From Ga0077527 sp964533495 (GTDB taxonomy: Bacteria > Pseudomonadota > Gammaproteobacteria > Burkholderiales > SG8-41), in the NCBI GenBank assembly GCA_964533495.1, contig CAZHJU010000006.1:49582-113581 (forward strand): a stretch of DNA of 64,000 nt. Reading direction: 5' to 3'. Under the pieces are notes generated by a model. The model made no database searches. It saw nothing but the letters and a program-made list of their open reading frames with translations, and was not told where the DNA came from. This document shows positions 8,294 to 16,511 of the stretch, in pieces. The stretch's first letter is position 1; the number at the start of each line of letters is the position of its first letter. A program made the position numbers and the translations under genes.

Positions 8294-8725
8294 TCAGCGC
8301 GGCTCCAGCGTGTCGCGCACCCATTCCAGCACGGCGGCCAGCCGCGGTGGCAGCACGTCCTCCGCTTCGTCGAAGGTCACCCAGCGCCATTCGTCGTGGG
8401 CGGGGCGCCCGAGCTCGTGCGCGATCGGCAGCGTGACGGTTTCGGTATTGGTGACCGCGAGGTAGTAGCGCGCGACCTCGCCGGTGCCGTAGGCGATGGT
8501 TTCCTTGTGCGATTCCGCGGCATCGAAAGCCAGGTCGGCGATGCCGGTTTCCTCGGCGGCTTCGCGGCGCGCGGTCTCCAGCGTGTCCTCGCCCTCTTCG
8601 ATCAGGCCCTTGGGGAAATCCCAGTGGCGGGCGGCGCGCAGCACCAGCAGCCGCCAGTCGCTGCCGCGGCGCCTGGCGATGACGACGCCGGCGGAGCGGA
8701 CGACCGTCGCGGGATTGACGGTCAC
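8294..8725 (-). CDS. Nudix hydrolase
   Basis: This 143-residue protein carries a complete Nudix box at residues 40-62 (G-x5-E-x7-REAAEETGI), which binds the metal and hydrolyses nucleoside diphosphates linked to another group. The WDFPKGLIEEGE context resembles diadenosine tetraphosphatase-type enzymes, but the substrate is not certain. Its start overlaps the stop of the upstream gene by 4 bp (ATGA), showing coupled translation. Confidence 0.87.
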   Translation of the reverse strand: MTVNPATVVRSAGVVIARRRGSDWRLLVLRAARHWDFPKGLIEEGEDTLETARREAAEETGIADLAFDAAESHKETIAYGTGEVARYYLAVTNTETVTLPIAHELGRPAHDEWRWVTFDEAEDVLPPRLAAVLEWVRDTLEPR

Positions 8726-9096
8726 GGCATCTGGATCTTGCTGCCGGGGCCGCCCATGCCCGGCACGACGATGGAGGATGCCTGCTGGCGGCGCAGTTCC
8801 TGCAGTTCGCGGACGGTGCGCTCCACCGCTTCCTTCGCCGCATCGCCGAATTTTTCGACGGCCTCGGCGAGGTCCTTCGCTTCGATGTCGAAATTGATCG
8901 GCAGCGGTCCGGCGTTGGTCATGATCTGCGCCTCGCCGACGTACAGCGTCGGCCGCGCGCCGTCGTCGCTGCCGTCGGTCTTCAGCGGCGTCATGCGGCG
9001 GATGGTGCCGACCTTGCGGTCGGTGACGATGTCTTCGCGGTAGAGCGCGGCGGCGTCCATTTTCGTGTCGGGCGCCTGATCGGGTCGTTGTGCCAT
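8722..9096 (-). CDS. hypothetical protein, 124 aa
   Basis: I do not recognise this family. It is a soluble protein with a central beta-rich part (GARPTLYVGEAQIMTNAGPLPINF), then a charged helix (residues about 70-105, DLAEAVEKFGDAAKEAVERTVRELQELRRQQ) that could form a coiled coil, and a glycine-rich tail. There is no signal peptide. It is the first gene of the operon with the Nudix and GDSL genes and overlaps the Nudix start by 4 bp. A role near nucleotide metabolism would be guesswork. Confidence 0.7.
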   Translation of the reverse strand: MAQRPDQAPDTKMDAAALYREDIVTDRKVGTIRRMTPLKTDGSDDGARPTLYVGEAQIMTNAGPLPINFDIEAKDLAEAVEKFGDAAKEAVERTVRELQELRRQQASSIVVPGMGGPGSKIQMP

Positions 9097-9179
9097 GACG
9101 GTGCTTCCTGAAAAGAATGAATGCGCTAGGGTATCAAAAACGTCCGGGGGCGGTCACCTGCAATGCGATAATGACGGCC

Positions 9180-10682
9180 ATGTCCGGCATCACGCTCGCC
9201 ACCATCAACGCCCGCCATGTCCACGCCTCGCTCGGCCTGCGCTGCCTGCGCGCGAACCTGGGCGCGCTGCGCGAGGACAGCCGCATCCGCGAATTCGTGC
9301 TCGGCGACCGTCCGGCCGACATCGCCGAGCGGCTGCTCGCCGACGCGCCGCGCATCGTCGGCCTCGGCGTCTACATCTGGAACGTCGAAGAGACGACGCG
9401 GGCGGTCGCCATCCTGAAGCGCGTCGCGCCGCAGGTCACGGTCATCGTCGGCGGCCCCGAAGTCAGCCACGAAACCGCGGAGCAGCGCATCTGCGCGCTG
9501 GCCGACTACGTGGTCACCGGCTGGGGCGACGCGACCTTCCCGAAACTCTGCGCCGATGTCCTCGCCGGCCAGCCTCCGGCGGGAAAAATCCACGCCGGCC
9601 TGCAGCCGCCGCTCGCCGACGTCGTGCTGCCCTACGGCGAATACGCCGACGACGACATCGCGCGCCGCTTCATCTACGTCGAGGCCTCGCGCGGCTGTCC
9701 CTTCAAGTGCGAGTTCTGCCTGTCCGCGCTGGACAGGACGGCCTGGCCCTTCGAGCAGGCGCGTTTCCTCGCCGCGCTGAAGGCGCTGCACGACCGCGGC
9801 GCGCGGCATTTCCGCTTCGTCGATCGCACCTTCAACCTGAAAATCGCCGCCAGCCTCGCGATCCTCGAATTTTTTCTCGAACGGCTGTCGGACGACCTGT
9901 TCGTGCATTTCGAGCTGATCCCCGACCACCTGCCGGAGAAGCTGAAGGCGGCGATCCTGCGCTTCCCGCACGGCGTGCTGCATTTCGAGGTCGGCATCCA
10001 GACCTGGGATGCCGAAGTGCAGGCGCGCATCTCGCGCAAACAGGACAACGCCGCCGCCGAGGCCAACCTGCGCTGGCTGCGCGGGGAATCGCCGGCGCTG
10101 CTGCACGTCGACCTGATCGCCGGCCTGCCCGGCGAGGATCTCGACACCTTCGGCCGCGGCTTCGACCGCCTGCATGCGCTGAAGCCGCACGAAATCCAGG
10201 TCGGCATCCTGAAGCGCCTGCGCGGCGCGCCGATCGATCGCCATACCGAAGCGCACGCGATGCGCTACAGCCCGGATGCGCCGTACACCGTGCTCGCCAC
10301 CGACGCGCTGGATTTCGGCGCATTGCAGCGCATCGTGCGTTTCGCGCGCTACTGGGACCTCGTCGGCAACTCCGGCCGTTTTCCGCGCACGTTGCCGCTG
10401 CTGCTGGCCGACGCGCCGTTCCGCCGTTTCATGCAGTTCGCCGACTGGATCTACGCCAACACCGGCAAAACCCACGAATTCGCGCTGGAAAAACTCTGCG
10501 GCTGCCTGCATGATTTCCTCCGCGCGCAGGGCATGGATGCGGCGACGGTGGCGGCCGCGGTAGCCGCCGACTTCGAAGCCGGCGGCGCCAAGGGCAGGCT
10601 GCCCTTCATGGCGAAGGGCACGCGCCCCGGGCCGCAACCCGCCCGCGGGAAGCTGCGCCAGGCGCGGCATGTGCATGCCTGA
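9180..10682 (+). CDS. B12-binding-domain radical SAM protein (DUF4080-like)
   Basis: The 500-residue protein has an N-terminal cobalamin-binding Rossmann domain (residues 1-130, with IVGLGVYIWNVEET and VIVGGPEVSHE). A radical SAM TIM barrel follows, whose cluster motif is CPFKCEFC (Cys at about 173, 177 and 180). The C-terminal domain (about 370-470) resembles DUF4080. The cobalamin domain lacks the classic DxHxxG histidine loop, so cofactor binding is uncertain. Members of this class are methylases or ring-forming enzymes of unknown substrate. ATGs at 9171 and 9180 are both possible starts. A GATAAT box ends 7 nt before 9180, which could make the message leaderless. Confidence 0.85.
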   Translation: MSGITLATINARHVHASLGLRCLRANLGALREDSRIREFVLGDRPADIAERLLADAPRIVGLGVYIWNVEETTRAVAILKRVAPQVTVIVGGPEVSHETAEQRICALADYVVTGWGDATFPKLCADVLAGQPPAGKIHAGLQPPLADVVLPYGEYADDDIARRFIYVEASRGCPFKCEFCLSALDRTAWPFEQARFLAALKALHDRGARHFRFVDRTFNLKIAASLAILEFFLERLSDDLFVHFELIPDHLPEKLKAAILRFPHGVLHFEVGIQTWDAEVQARISRKQDNAAAEANLRWLRGESPALLHVDLIAGLPGEDLDTFGRGFDRLHALKPHEIQVGILKRLRGAPIDRHTEAHAMRYSPDAPYTVLATDALDFGALQRIVRFARYWDLVGNSGRFPRTLPLLLADAPFRRFMQFADWIYANTGKTHEFALEKLCGCLHDFLRAQGMDAATVAAAVAADFEAGGAKGRLPFMAKGTRPGPQPARGKLRQARHVHA

Positions 10683-10687
10683 ATGCA

Positions 10688-10718
10688 GCGATGAGTGATG
10701 AGCGATGAACGCGGAGCG
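10688..10718. repeat. GATGAG-iteron repeat, copy A
   Basis: The gap between the radical SAM and DUF2237 genes holds a run of imperfect heptamers (GATGAGT, GATGAGC, GATGAAC) ending in GCGGAGCG. Related runs occur at 38804-38887 and 55442-55532, so this is a dispersed intergenic repeat rather than chance. Confidence 0.55.
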
Positions 10719-10729
10719 AAAAACCTGAC

Positions 10730-11119
10730 ATGCGCCGTTTCGACCCACATGAACATGCCCGCAATGTGCTGGGCGAAAAACTGCAGTCCTGCAGTGAACG
10801 GCCGCCGACGGGATTTTTCCGCGACGGCTGCTGCAACACCGGCCCGGAGGACGTCGGCGTGCATACCGTGTGCGTGGTGGTGACCGCCGAATTCCTTGAA
10901 TTCAGCAAGTCCCGCGGCAACGACCTGTCGACGCCGGTGCCGGAGTTCGGCTTCCCGGGCCTCAAGCCCGGCGATCGCTGGTGCCTGTGCGCGCCGCGCT
11001 GGCGCGAGGCGCTCGACGCCGGCCGCGCGCCGCGGGTGGTGCTGGCGGCGACGCACGAGGCCTCGCTGGAATTCGCGTCGCTGGAAGAGTTCAAGAAACA
11101 CGCGATCGACCTGTCCTGA
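10730..11119 (+). CDS. DUF2237 family protein
   Basis: This 129-residue protein matches the DUF2237 pattern: RNVLGEKLQSCS at the front, TGFFRDGCCNTGPEDVGVHTVC in the middle and KPGDRWCLCAPRW later. The cysteines are conserved in the family, whose function is not known. It is cytoplasmic with no membrane segment. The ATG at 10730 has no close ribosome site; the nearest GGAG lies 18 nt upstream inside the GATGAG repeat. Confidence 0.85.
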   Translation: MRRFDPHEHARNVLGEKLQSCSERPPTGFFRDGCCNTGPEDVGVHTVCVVVTAEFLEFSKSRGNDLSTPVPEFGFPGLKPGDRWCLCAPRWREALDAGRAPRVVLAATHEASLEFASLEEFKKHAIDLS

Positions 11120-11139
11120 CAACGACAAGGAGCAAGACG

Positions 11140-11553
11140 ATGACCGACATCGACGGCAAGACCCTGGCCCCGCTGCCCTCGAAGGACCTGGTGACGCTGA
11201 CCCACATCATCTACGGTCTGCACGCCTTCAGCGCGCTGACCGGGCTGAGCAGCGCCGCGTTCATCGTCACCGCCTTCCTCACCGGCTGGCCGTCGATCAT
11301 CGCGGTGATCATCAATTACGTGAAGCGCGACGACGTGCGCGGCACCTTCCTCGACAGCCATTTCTCCTGGCAGATCCGCACCTTCTGGTGGGCGCTGGGC
11401 TGGTTCGTCGTCGCCTGGCTGATGATCGTCACCATCATCGGCATGGTCGTCGGCATTCCGCTGATGCTGGTGGCGGGCGTCTGGGTGCTCTACCGCATCA
11501 TCCGCGGCTGGATCGCGCTGGCGAACCGCAAGGCGATGCCGGTTCCGGACTGA
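11140..11553 (+). CDS. DUF4870-like small membrane protein
   Basis: The 137-residue protein has three or four hydrophobic helices. A cytosolic loop carries IINYVKRDDVRGTFLDSHFSWQIRTFWW, the hallmark of a proteobacterial DUF4870-related membrane family of unknown role. AAGGAG precedes the ATG by 7 nt. The gap to hslR downstream is only 2 bp, so the two are probably co-transcribed. Confidence 0.8.
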   Translation: MTDIDGKTLAPLPSKDLVTLTHIIYGLHAFSALTGLSSAAFIVTAFLTGWPSIIAVIINYVKRDDVRGTFLDSHFSWQIRTFWWALGWFVVAWLMIVTIIGMVVGIPLMLVAGVWVLYRIIRGWIALANRKAMPVPD

Positions 11554-11555
11554 GC

Positions 11556-11930
11556 GTGGCGCTGCGCATCGACAAGTGGCTGTGGGCCGCGCGTTTCTTC
11601 AGGACGCGCTCGGCGGCGCAGCAGGCGGTCGAGGGCGGCAGGGTGAAACTCAACGGCGAACGCGTCAAGCCGTCGAAGGAAGTCCACGTTGCCGACGAGC
11701 TGGCGATCCACATCGGCGCATCCGAATGGCTGGTGCGCGTCGAGGGTCTGTCGGACAAACGCGGCCCGGCCACCGTCGCGCGCACGCTCTGGAGCGAGGA
11801 CGAGGCGGGCCGCCTGAAGCGCGAGGCGCAGGCGGCCCTGCGCAGGTTCGCCGCCGAGCCGGCGCAGGAGCGCCACGGCCGCCCCACCAAGCGCGAGCGG
11901 CGGCAACTGGAACGCTGGCGCGAAGGTTGA
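11556..11930 (+). CDS. hslR: heat shock protein 15, S4-domain RNA-binding protein
   Basis: The 124-residue protein opens with an S4 RNA-binding domain (residues 2-60, RIDKWLWAARFFRTRSAAQQAVEGG then VKLNGERVKPS) and ends with a very basic tail (GRPTKRERRQLERWREG). Hsp15 binds stalled 50S subunits carrying nascent chain and helps recycle them. The start is a GTG at 11556, two bases after the stop of the upstream membrane protein gene. Length and the RPTKRERR tail fit HslR well. Confidence 0.88.
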   Translation: MALRIDKWLWAARFFRTRSAAQQAVEGGRVKLNGERVKPSKEVHVADELAIHIGASEWLVRVEGLSDKRGPATVARTLWSEDEAGRLKREAQAALRRFAAEPAQERHGRPTKRERRQLERWREG

Positions 11931-12068
11931 GTCGAAAGCATTACTGAATCTATCCCTCTCGCCGTTCACGGGGACGAGGGGCATGCTCGAAGCGAAGCAG
12001 AGGGTCAGGAGGGGAAACCGGGATCGTTCGATATTCGGTGTCCCCCGAAATTAAACGGAGAGCCCGAC

Positions 12069-12356
12069 ATGAACAACCGCAAAGACATCAACCTCGAAGA
12101 AGCCGCCAAACTCATCGACGCCCTCGAGCGCGACCTCGCCAAGGTCCGCAGCGGCCGCGCCGATGTGCAGCGCCTGCGCGACGAAGTCGAGACCCTGCGC
12201 AACGTGCTCAACTCGCCGGTGAAGCGCCACCACTGGGTCGGCGACAGCCTGCAGGACATCCGCGGCCTTCTCGATGAAACCGTCGACGAAGCGGTCTACG
12301 AAGGCGTGACCATCAGCCGCTACGCCGCGGAAATCGGGCGCATCATCGGGTTATAA
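12069..12356 (+). CDS. hypothetical coiled-coil protein, 95 aa
   Basis: I do not recognise a family. Residues 8-50 form a charged amphipathic helix (EEAAKLIDALERDLAKVRSG and onward) likely to be a coiled coil, followed by a second helical part. It is soluble with no signal peptide. A GGAGA site precedes the ATG. The TAA stop is directly followed by copy 1 of the AT-rich IHF-like repeat. Confidence 0.65.
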   Translation: MNNRKDINLEEAAKLIDALERDLAKVRSGRADVQRLRDEVETLRNVLNSPVKRHHWVGDSLQDIRGLLDETVDEAVYEGVTISRYAAEIGRIIGL

Positions 12357-12357
12357 A

Positions 12358-12386
12358 AATATCAATAAAATCAAATACTTATAGAT
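12358..12386 (+). repeat. AT-rich IHF-like repeat, copy 1
   Basis: This AT-only block abuts the stop of the preceding gene and contains AATCAAATACTTA, a full match to the IHF consensus WATCAANNNNTTR. The same block recurs near 14.2, 21.9, 28.0, 33.9, 41.4, 43.3 and 63.3 kb. Confidence 0.75.
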
Positions 12387-12388
12387 AC

Positions 12389-12474
12389 CGTCATTCCGGA
12401 CGCGCGAAGCGCGATCCGGAATCCAGCAAACATCGTTGGCATGCCTCTGGATTCCGGCGTTCACCGGAATGACG
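12389..12474. repeat. REP-like nested inverted repeat
   Basis: The outer arms CGTCATTCCGG (12389-12399) and CCGGAATGACG (12464-12474) are perfect complements. The inner arms CCGGAATCCAG (12416-12426) and CTGGATTCCGG (12447-12457) are as well. The sequence type (GTCATTCCGG...GGATTCCGG) is a widespread palindromic intergenic repeat in environmental proteobacteria. It lies between convergent genes and may act as an mRNA end. Confidence 0.75.
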
Positions 12475-12527
12475 AATCAGGCCATCAGCGCTCGTGCACC
12501 GCAGCTGCGGCCTGATGGCCGCAACCT

Positions 12528-14087
12528 TCAGTTCCGCTGCGGTCCCGGCCGCCCATCCTCGACCACATAACGCCCGGTATTGAAGGCCCGCGACTGCGGA
12601 TCGGCCACGTCGGCCAGCCCGCGGAAAGTCGTCTCCCAGCGCTTCGGCGTGACATTGAACATCGCGTAGCCGCGGCGCGCGCCGTTGGCGAACTTCACAT
12701 GCGGGTTCTTCGCGCGCAATGCGTCCATGCGCGCGGCGCCGGGACCGAAGGAGGAAATCGAAGTGCTGACGAACTCGCTGGCGACAACCGGCGCGCGTTC
12801 GTCGTCGAAGTCGATTTTCAAGTCGCCGGCCAGCGCGAAATGCACGTCGCCGCCGACCACCACCGGATTGCGGATCTTGCGCGCGGCGATGTGTTTCAGC
12901 AGCCGTTCGCGCGCCGCCGGATAGCCGTCCCAGCCGTCGGTGTAGACCACCCGCGCGTCCTCCGGCCCGCGGTCGGACTGCGCCATCAGCGTGGTCTGCG
13001 CGATCACGTTCCACCGCGCGGGCGAGGCCGCCAGCGCCTGTTCCAGCCAGCGCTCCTGTTTCGCCCCGAGCAGCGAGCGGCCCGGCTGCAGGCGCTGCGG
13101 GCAGTCGTTCACGTCGACCCGGTTGCCGCCGCCGCGGTTCGGGCGCGAACAGACGTGGTAGTCGCGGTACTGGCGCATGTCGAGCAGTTGCAGGTTCATC
13201 AATCCGCCGAAGGCGTGCGTGCCGTGGATCCGCATCGAGTGCCCGCCGGCCCAGGTGCCGGGCGGCAGCGGCAGGTGCTCGTAGTAGGCCTGGTAGGCCG
13301 CGGCGCGGCGCGCGAGGAAGTCCTCGGTTGGATCGAGATCCTGCGAGCGGTCGTTGGCGTAATCGTTGTCGACCTCGTGGTCGTCCCAGGTCGCGAGCCA
13401 GGGAAAGGCCGCGTGCGCCGCCTGCAGTTGCAGGTCCGTCTTGTACTGCGCGTAGCGCCGGCGGTAGTCGGCCAGCGTGCGGGGCTCGGAAGTGTGGTGC
13501 TGGCGCACGACGCGGTCGCGCCGGCCCCAGGAACCCTCGTAGATGTAGTCGCCGACATGCACCACCAGGTCGAGCTCCTGCGCCGCCATGTCGCGGTAGG
13601 CCGCGTAATGGCCGTGTTCGTAGTGCTGGCAGGAAGCGACCGCGAAGGCGAAGCGCCCGCCGGCATCCGCCGCGGCCGGGGCAGTGCGCGTGCGCCCGGT
13701 CATGCTCACCGCGTCGCTCGCCATGAAGCGGTACCAGTACCAGCGCGACGGCGCGAGGCCCTGCGCGCGGACGTGCACCGCATGCGCGAGCGCCGGCGTC
13801 GCCATCACCTCGCCGCGGTTGACGATTTTTTTGAAACCTTCGTCGGCAGCGATCTCCCAGCGCACCGCCACGTCCGCCGCCGGCATGCCGCCGTCCCCCA
13901 GCGGATCGGGCGCAAGCCGCGTCCACAGCACGACCGCATCCGGCTGCGGATAGCCGGAAGCGACGCCGAGCGTGAAGGGATTGCGCTCGAAGCGCGGCTG
14001 GGCGATGAGGTTGCGGGATGGCAGGGCCAGCGCGCCGGTGAGCGCGGCGCTGCGGAGCAGAAAACTGCGGCGGGGGTTGTTTGGCAT
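12528..14087 (-). CDS. PhoD-like phosphatase/phosphodiesterase, Tat-exported
   Basis: The 519-residue protein starts with a Tat signal (RRSFLLRSAALTGALALPS). An N-terminal Fn3-like PhoD domain follows (FTLGVASGYPQPDAVVLWTRL). The metallophosphatase domain has SCQHYEHGHYAAYRD, VVHVGDYIYEG and WDDHEVDNDYAND, which bind Fe and Ca in PhoD enzymes. It should act in the periplasm on phosphate esters or diesters. A plausible regulator is Pho-type phosphate starvation, but I could not identify a clear PHO box in the 290 bp upstream. Length and start fit the family. Confidence 0.9.
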   Translation of the reverse strand: MPNNPRRSFLLRSAALTGALALPSRNLIAQPRFERNPFTLGVASGYPQPDAVVLWTRLAPDPLGDGGMPAADVAVRWEIAADEGFKKIVNRGEVMATPALAHAVHVRAQGLAPSRWYWYRFMASDAVSMTGRTRTAPAAADAGGRFAFAVASCQHYEHGHYAAYRDMAAQELDLVVHVGDYIYEGSWGRRDRVVRQHHTSEPRTLADYRRRYAQYKTDLQLQAAHAAFPWLATWDDHEVDNDYANDRSQDLDPTEDFLARRAAAYQAYYEHLPLPPGTWAGGHSMRIHGTHAFGGLMNLQLLDMRQYRDYHVCSRPNRGGGNRVDVNDCPQRLQPGRSLLGAKQERWLEQALAASPARWNVIAQTTLMAQSDRGPEDARVVYTDGWDGYPAARERLLKHIAARKIRNPVVVGGDVHFALAGDLKIDFDDERAPVVASEFVSTSISSFGPGAARMDALRAKNPHVKFANGARRGYAMFNVTPKRWETTFRGLADVADPQSRAFNTGRYVVEDGRPGPQRN

Positions 14088-14175
14088 GGTGATGCGTTAA
14101 CGCAGCGGGGTGGCGGGCGGACTACAGCGGGTTGGGTAGCGTGGCGATCGATCGCATTAGGGGTAGCCTTCCAGA

Positions 14176-14220
14176 ATTTATTTAACTATTTGATTTTATT
14201 TAAAATTATTTGATTATTTA
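14176..14220 (-). repeat. AT-rich IHF-like repeat, copy 2 (extended)
   Basis: In the otherwise empty gap 14088-14379 this block reads, on the minus strand, AATCAAATAGTTA, again a full IHF-consensus match. A second near-copy (ATTTGATTATTTA on the plus strand) follows at once. The rest of the gap holds no gene I can support. Confidence 0.6.
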
Positions 14221-14379
14221 TGTGTGCTCTGCTGAGTGCCGGTAACTGGCTATGATGCGTACTGGTTCGGTGCGGAACGTCAACTAAACGGCTATTTACT
14301 ACTAGTTAGGAGTGCACAAGAATGCCGGAGATATCCAGGCCCCTTTAATTAGGCCTCTTTTATTTGAACGTTGGGCGGC

Positions 14380-14820
14380 ATGAAAAAAGCTCTAGGTTTA
14401 CTTGGGGACACGATCGTGGCGTTTCTGCTTGCATTGTCGCTGGCGGAATTTCATCCTCATCCGTACGCCTATGACGCCCCGATATTTTTCGGGACTCTTG
14501 CTGTTTTCTTCGTTTCCTATTTTCTATCGTCAAATAACGTCAGATCGACCATTGTGATGGTCAGTTTTCTGACAAGCGCTGTTTTCTCCACTCTCTGGCT
14601 TTGGTATTGGATTGGGGCTTGGGAGTTCGGCGTGTGGTATCCACGTGCCCCGGAGATTTTGCAGCGTTTCATCCATATTGATGGTGAATCCGGATACAAC
14701 GCTGCGGTTTCTAATCTCTTTCTGTTGATCTGGTCCATTGCGGTGGCAATTTGGGTCGTGTGGGATCGTTGCCGTAACCCATCACTCAACCGGACGCACC
14801 GTAAGCGGTTCGTTGGTTAG
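14380..14820 (+). CDS. membrane protein in an integron-cassette-like setting
   Basis: The 146-residue protein has four hydrophobic segments (for example VAFLLALSLAEF, FFGTLAVFFVSYFL, VSNLFLLIWSIAVAIWVVW). It ends NPSLNRTHRKRFVG, a tail produced by reading into an attC-like site. No family is recognised. The ATG lies only 3 bp after the heptamer GTTGGGC (14370-14376), which fits the GTTRRRY recombination site of gene cassettes. Base composition is clearly lower in GC than in flanking genes, suggesting transfer. The start at 14380 is chosen over a TTG at 14371. Confidence 0.65.
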   Translation: MKKALGLLGDTIVAFLLALSLAEFHPHPYAYDAPIFFGTLAVFFVSYFLSSNNVRSTIVMVSFLTSAVFSTLWLWYWIGAWEFGVWYPRAPEILQRFIHIDGESGYNAAVSNLFLLIWSIAVAIWVVWDRCRNPSLNRTHRKRFVG

Positions 14821-14834
14821 CTAACACGTTGAAC
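14771..14834. other. attC-like integron recombination site
   Basis: The 64-bp stretch has the attC layout. CTCAACCGGACG (L'' side, about 14785-14796) pairs with CGTTGGTTAG (14811-14820), leaving unpaired bases on one strand only as in real attC sites. The centre contains the small hairpin ACCG-TAAG-CGGT. The right end is GTTGAAC (14828-14834), fitting GTTRRRY. The left R'' box (GTAAC) is degenerate. No integrase gene lies in the window. Confidence 0.5.
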
Positions 14835-14840
14835 GATGCA

Positions 14841-15104
14841 ATGAGCCTATTCATTCTGGGTATGGAGCTCGTAGGTACTATCGGAGCAATTGTCTCTGTG
14901 GGAATGATGATCCGGCACACATTTGGCATGATTCGTGGAATACGAAGCGCCGCCAATTGGTGGGTAAATCTCATACCGTTCATCGCACTAGCTCTACCGG
15001 GTTCTTTGGATTCTGCCGGGCAGATTCACCGTTCTAAAGCGGTATTTAGGGGTGTTATCAGCACCGTATTTGTAATTGGGGTCATTGTTGCTCAGTACCT
15101 TTAA
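14841..15104 (+). CDS. small hypothetical membrane protein, 87 aa
   Basis: Three hydrophobic stretches are visible (LFILGMELVGTIGAIVSVG, WWVNLIPFIALALPG, VISTVFVIGVIVAQYL). No family is recognised. The ATG at 14841 lies 6 bp after the GTTGAAC box of the attC-like site, as expected for a second cassette. No convincing attC follows its stop, so the cassette reading is weaker than for the preceding gene. A TTG at 14829 in the same frame is an alternative start. Confidence 0.5.
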   Translation: MSLFILGMELVGTIGAIVSVGMMIRHTFGMIRGIRSAANWWVNLIPFIALALPGSLDSAGQIHRSKAVFRGVISTVFVIGVIVAQYL

Positions 15105-15132
15105 TTCCGTTAAGTAGCAGGAGATGGTTGAC

Positions 15133-15381
15133 ATGAATACGGACGAACCCAGATTTCTGCAGTCCCGCTGGATCCGCGTCGGTATGGCGGGGCTGGTGCT
15201 TGGCACGGGGCCGCTCCTGCTGGCCGTGGCCATCAGTTACCTGATGGGGGACAGGAATCCGAATCCGGTGGGGCCCGGCATTCTCGCCTTCCTTACTTTC
15301 TGGCCTTCGGTATTGCTTGTTCTGATCGGCGTAGTTGTTACGATCGTCAGGAAGATTCGCTTTGCCCGGCTCAATGACTGA
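15133..15381 (+). CDS. small hypothetical membrane protein, 82 aa
   Basis: The protein has two transmembrane helices (VGMAGLVLGTGPLLLAVAISYLMG and AFLTFWPSVLLVLIGVVVTIV) joined by a short polar loop, and a basic C-terminus. No family is recognised. AGGAG precedes the ATG at 15133 by 9 nt, so this start is preferred to the ATG at 15124. The 158 bp that follow hold no complete gene, but they contain a coding-like stretch in frame with the next gene. Confidence 0.55.
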   Translation: MNTDEPRFLQSRWIRVGMAGLVLGTGPLLLAVAISYLMGDRNPNPVGPGILAFLTFWPSVLLVLIGVVVTIVRKIRFARLND

Positions 15382-15540
15382 GACCTCGGGATCGGCAAAC
15401 CTCAGTGCCGGAGTCGATTTCGTTTTTATCGATCGATGTTGTAGGGCGCGAAATCAATAAAGGAATCCAAAGGGAATGAATATGACTGGAAGCCCGACAA
15501 GGATATCGAGCCCGGGCTGACGCGCCGGGCCAGACAAGTC

Positions 15541-15993
15541 ATGTACCCCACCATCCTGCTCCTGCACATACTCGGCGCGACGATCTGGACCGGCGGCCAT
15601 CTGTTTCTGGCGATTTCGGTGCTGCCGCAGGCCCTCAGGGCCCGCGATCCCGGCCGGGTTCTGGCGTTCGAGTCCACCTATGAACGCATCGGCATGTCCG
15701 CTCTCGTCGTCCAGGTCGTGACGGGGTTCTGGCTGGCGTTGCGGTGGCAGCCGGAGATGGCCGGCTGGTTCGCCCTGACGACGCCGCAATCCGGGCTGAT
15801 CCTGCTCAAGCTCGCCTTGCTGTTCCTGACCGTCCTGACGGCTGTCGATGTCAGGCTCAGGATCATTCCGAAGCTGACCCCGCAGACGCTGCCGAACCTC
15901 GCGGTCCGGATCGTGTTCGTGACACTGCTTTCCGTGCTCTTCGTGGTCGCGGGTGTGTCGTTCAGGGGTGGGTTGCTGTTCGGTGTGATCTGA
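15541..15993 (+). CDS. CopD-like membrane protein
   Basis: The 150-residue protein has four transmembrane helices beginning MYPTILLLHILGATIWTGGHLFL. The histidines in LLHILGATIWTGGH match the copper-resistance D and related membrane families, often linked to copper or haem handling. The role here is unproven. The ATG has no good ribosome site. The frame is open for about 33 codons upstream to a TAG, reading like protein (DWKPDKDIEPGLTRRARQV), so the present start may be a remnant of an altered 5' end. Confidence 0.7.
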   Translation: MYPTILLLHILGATIWTGGHLFLAISVLPQALRARDPGRVLAFESTYERIGMSALVVQVVTGFWLALRWQPEMAGWFALTTPQSGLILLKLALLFLTVLTAVDVRLRIIPKLTPQTLPNLAVRIVFVTLLSVLFVVAGVSFRGGLLFGVI

Positions 15994-16209
15994 CGATCCG
16001 TCTGCGCGGCAAAACCCTGCATCGGCCCCATTGCGATCGGGACGCCGGCTTCCGCCGTTTCCGGCAGGCAGTCGACGGAGGATGTCTGTATCCTGACTCA
16101 GGGCCTGACCGCAGGTGTTATGCTTTTCCCGCATTGCCGGTTCCGCCGGCGCTTGGTGCCGCAACAGACCGGCCGCCGCACTTCGCGCCGGATGTCAACG
16201 GAGGATGTC

Positions 16210-16452
16210 ATGAACGTGAGCGAACTGAAGGACTTTCTGCTGTGGTCTCTGTGCATCAACTACGCGCTTCTGCTGGTATGGGCGGGGGTTTTCATGTTTG
16301 CCCGCGGCTGGCTGTACGGCCTGCACGGCCGCTGGTTCGCGTTGCCGGCCGGGACCTTCGATGCCCTGCATTATTTCGGCATGGCCGTCTACAAGATCGG
16401 CATATTCCTGTTCAATCTGGCGCCACTGCTTGCCCTGCATTGGATGTCATGA
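16210..16452 (+). CDS. DUF6868-like small membrane protein
   Basis: The 80-residue protein has two transmembrane helices around a conserved-looking loop (GWLYGLHGRWFALPAGTFDALHYFGMAVYKIGIFLFNLAPLLAL), a pattern I associate with DUF6868. Function is unknown. The ATG follows ACGGAGG by 6 nt, and the upstream open frame is discarded. The same CGGAGGATGTC string also occurs at about 16077. The 216 bp before this gene hold no other gene I can support. Confidence 0.7.
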   Translation: MNVSELKDFLLWSLCINYALLLVWAGVFMFARGWLYGLHGRWFALPAGTFDALHYFGMAVYKIGIFLFNLAPLLALHWMS

Positions 16453-16511
16453 GCGGATGCGCGGCAGGCGGTACTGCCGTGCTGCAATCCTGAATCGGAC
16501 GTCAGCTCATC

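Noticed and set aside
15109..15115. GTTAAGT as a third cassette recombination box
   Set aside because: The heptamer fits GTTRRRY, but no paired attC arms exist around it.
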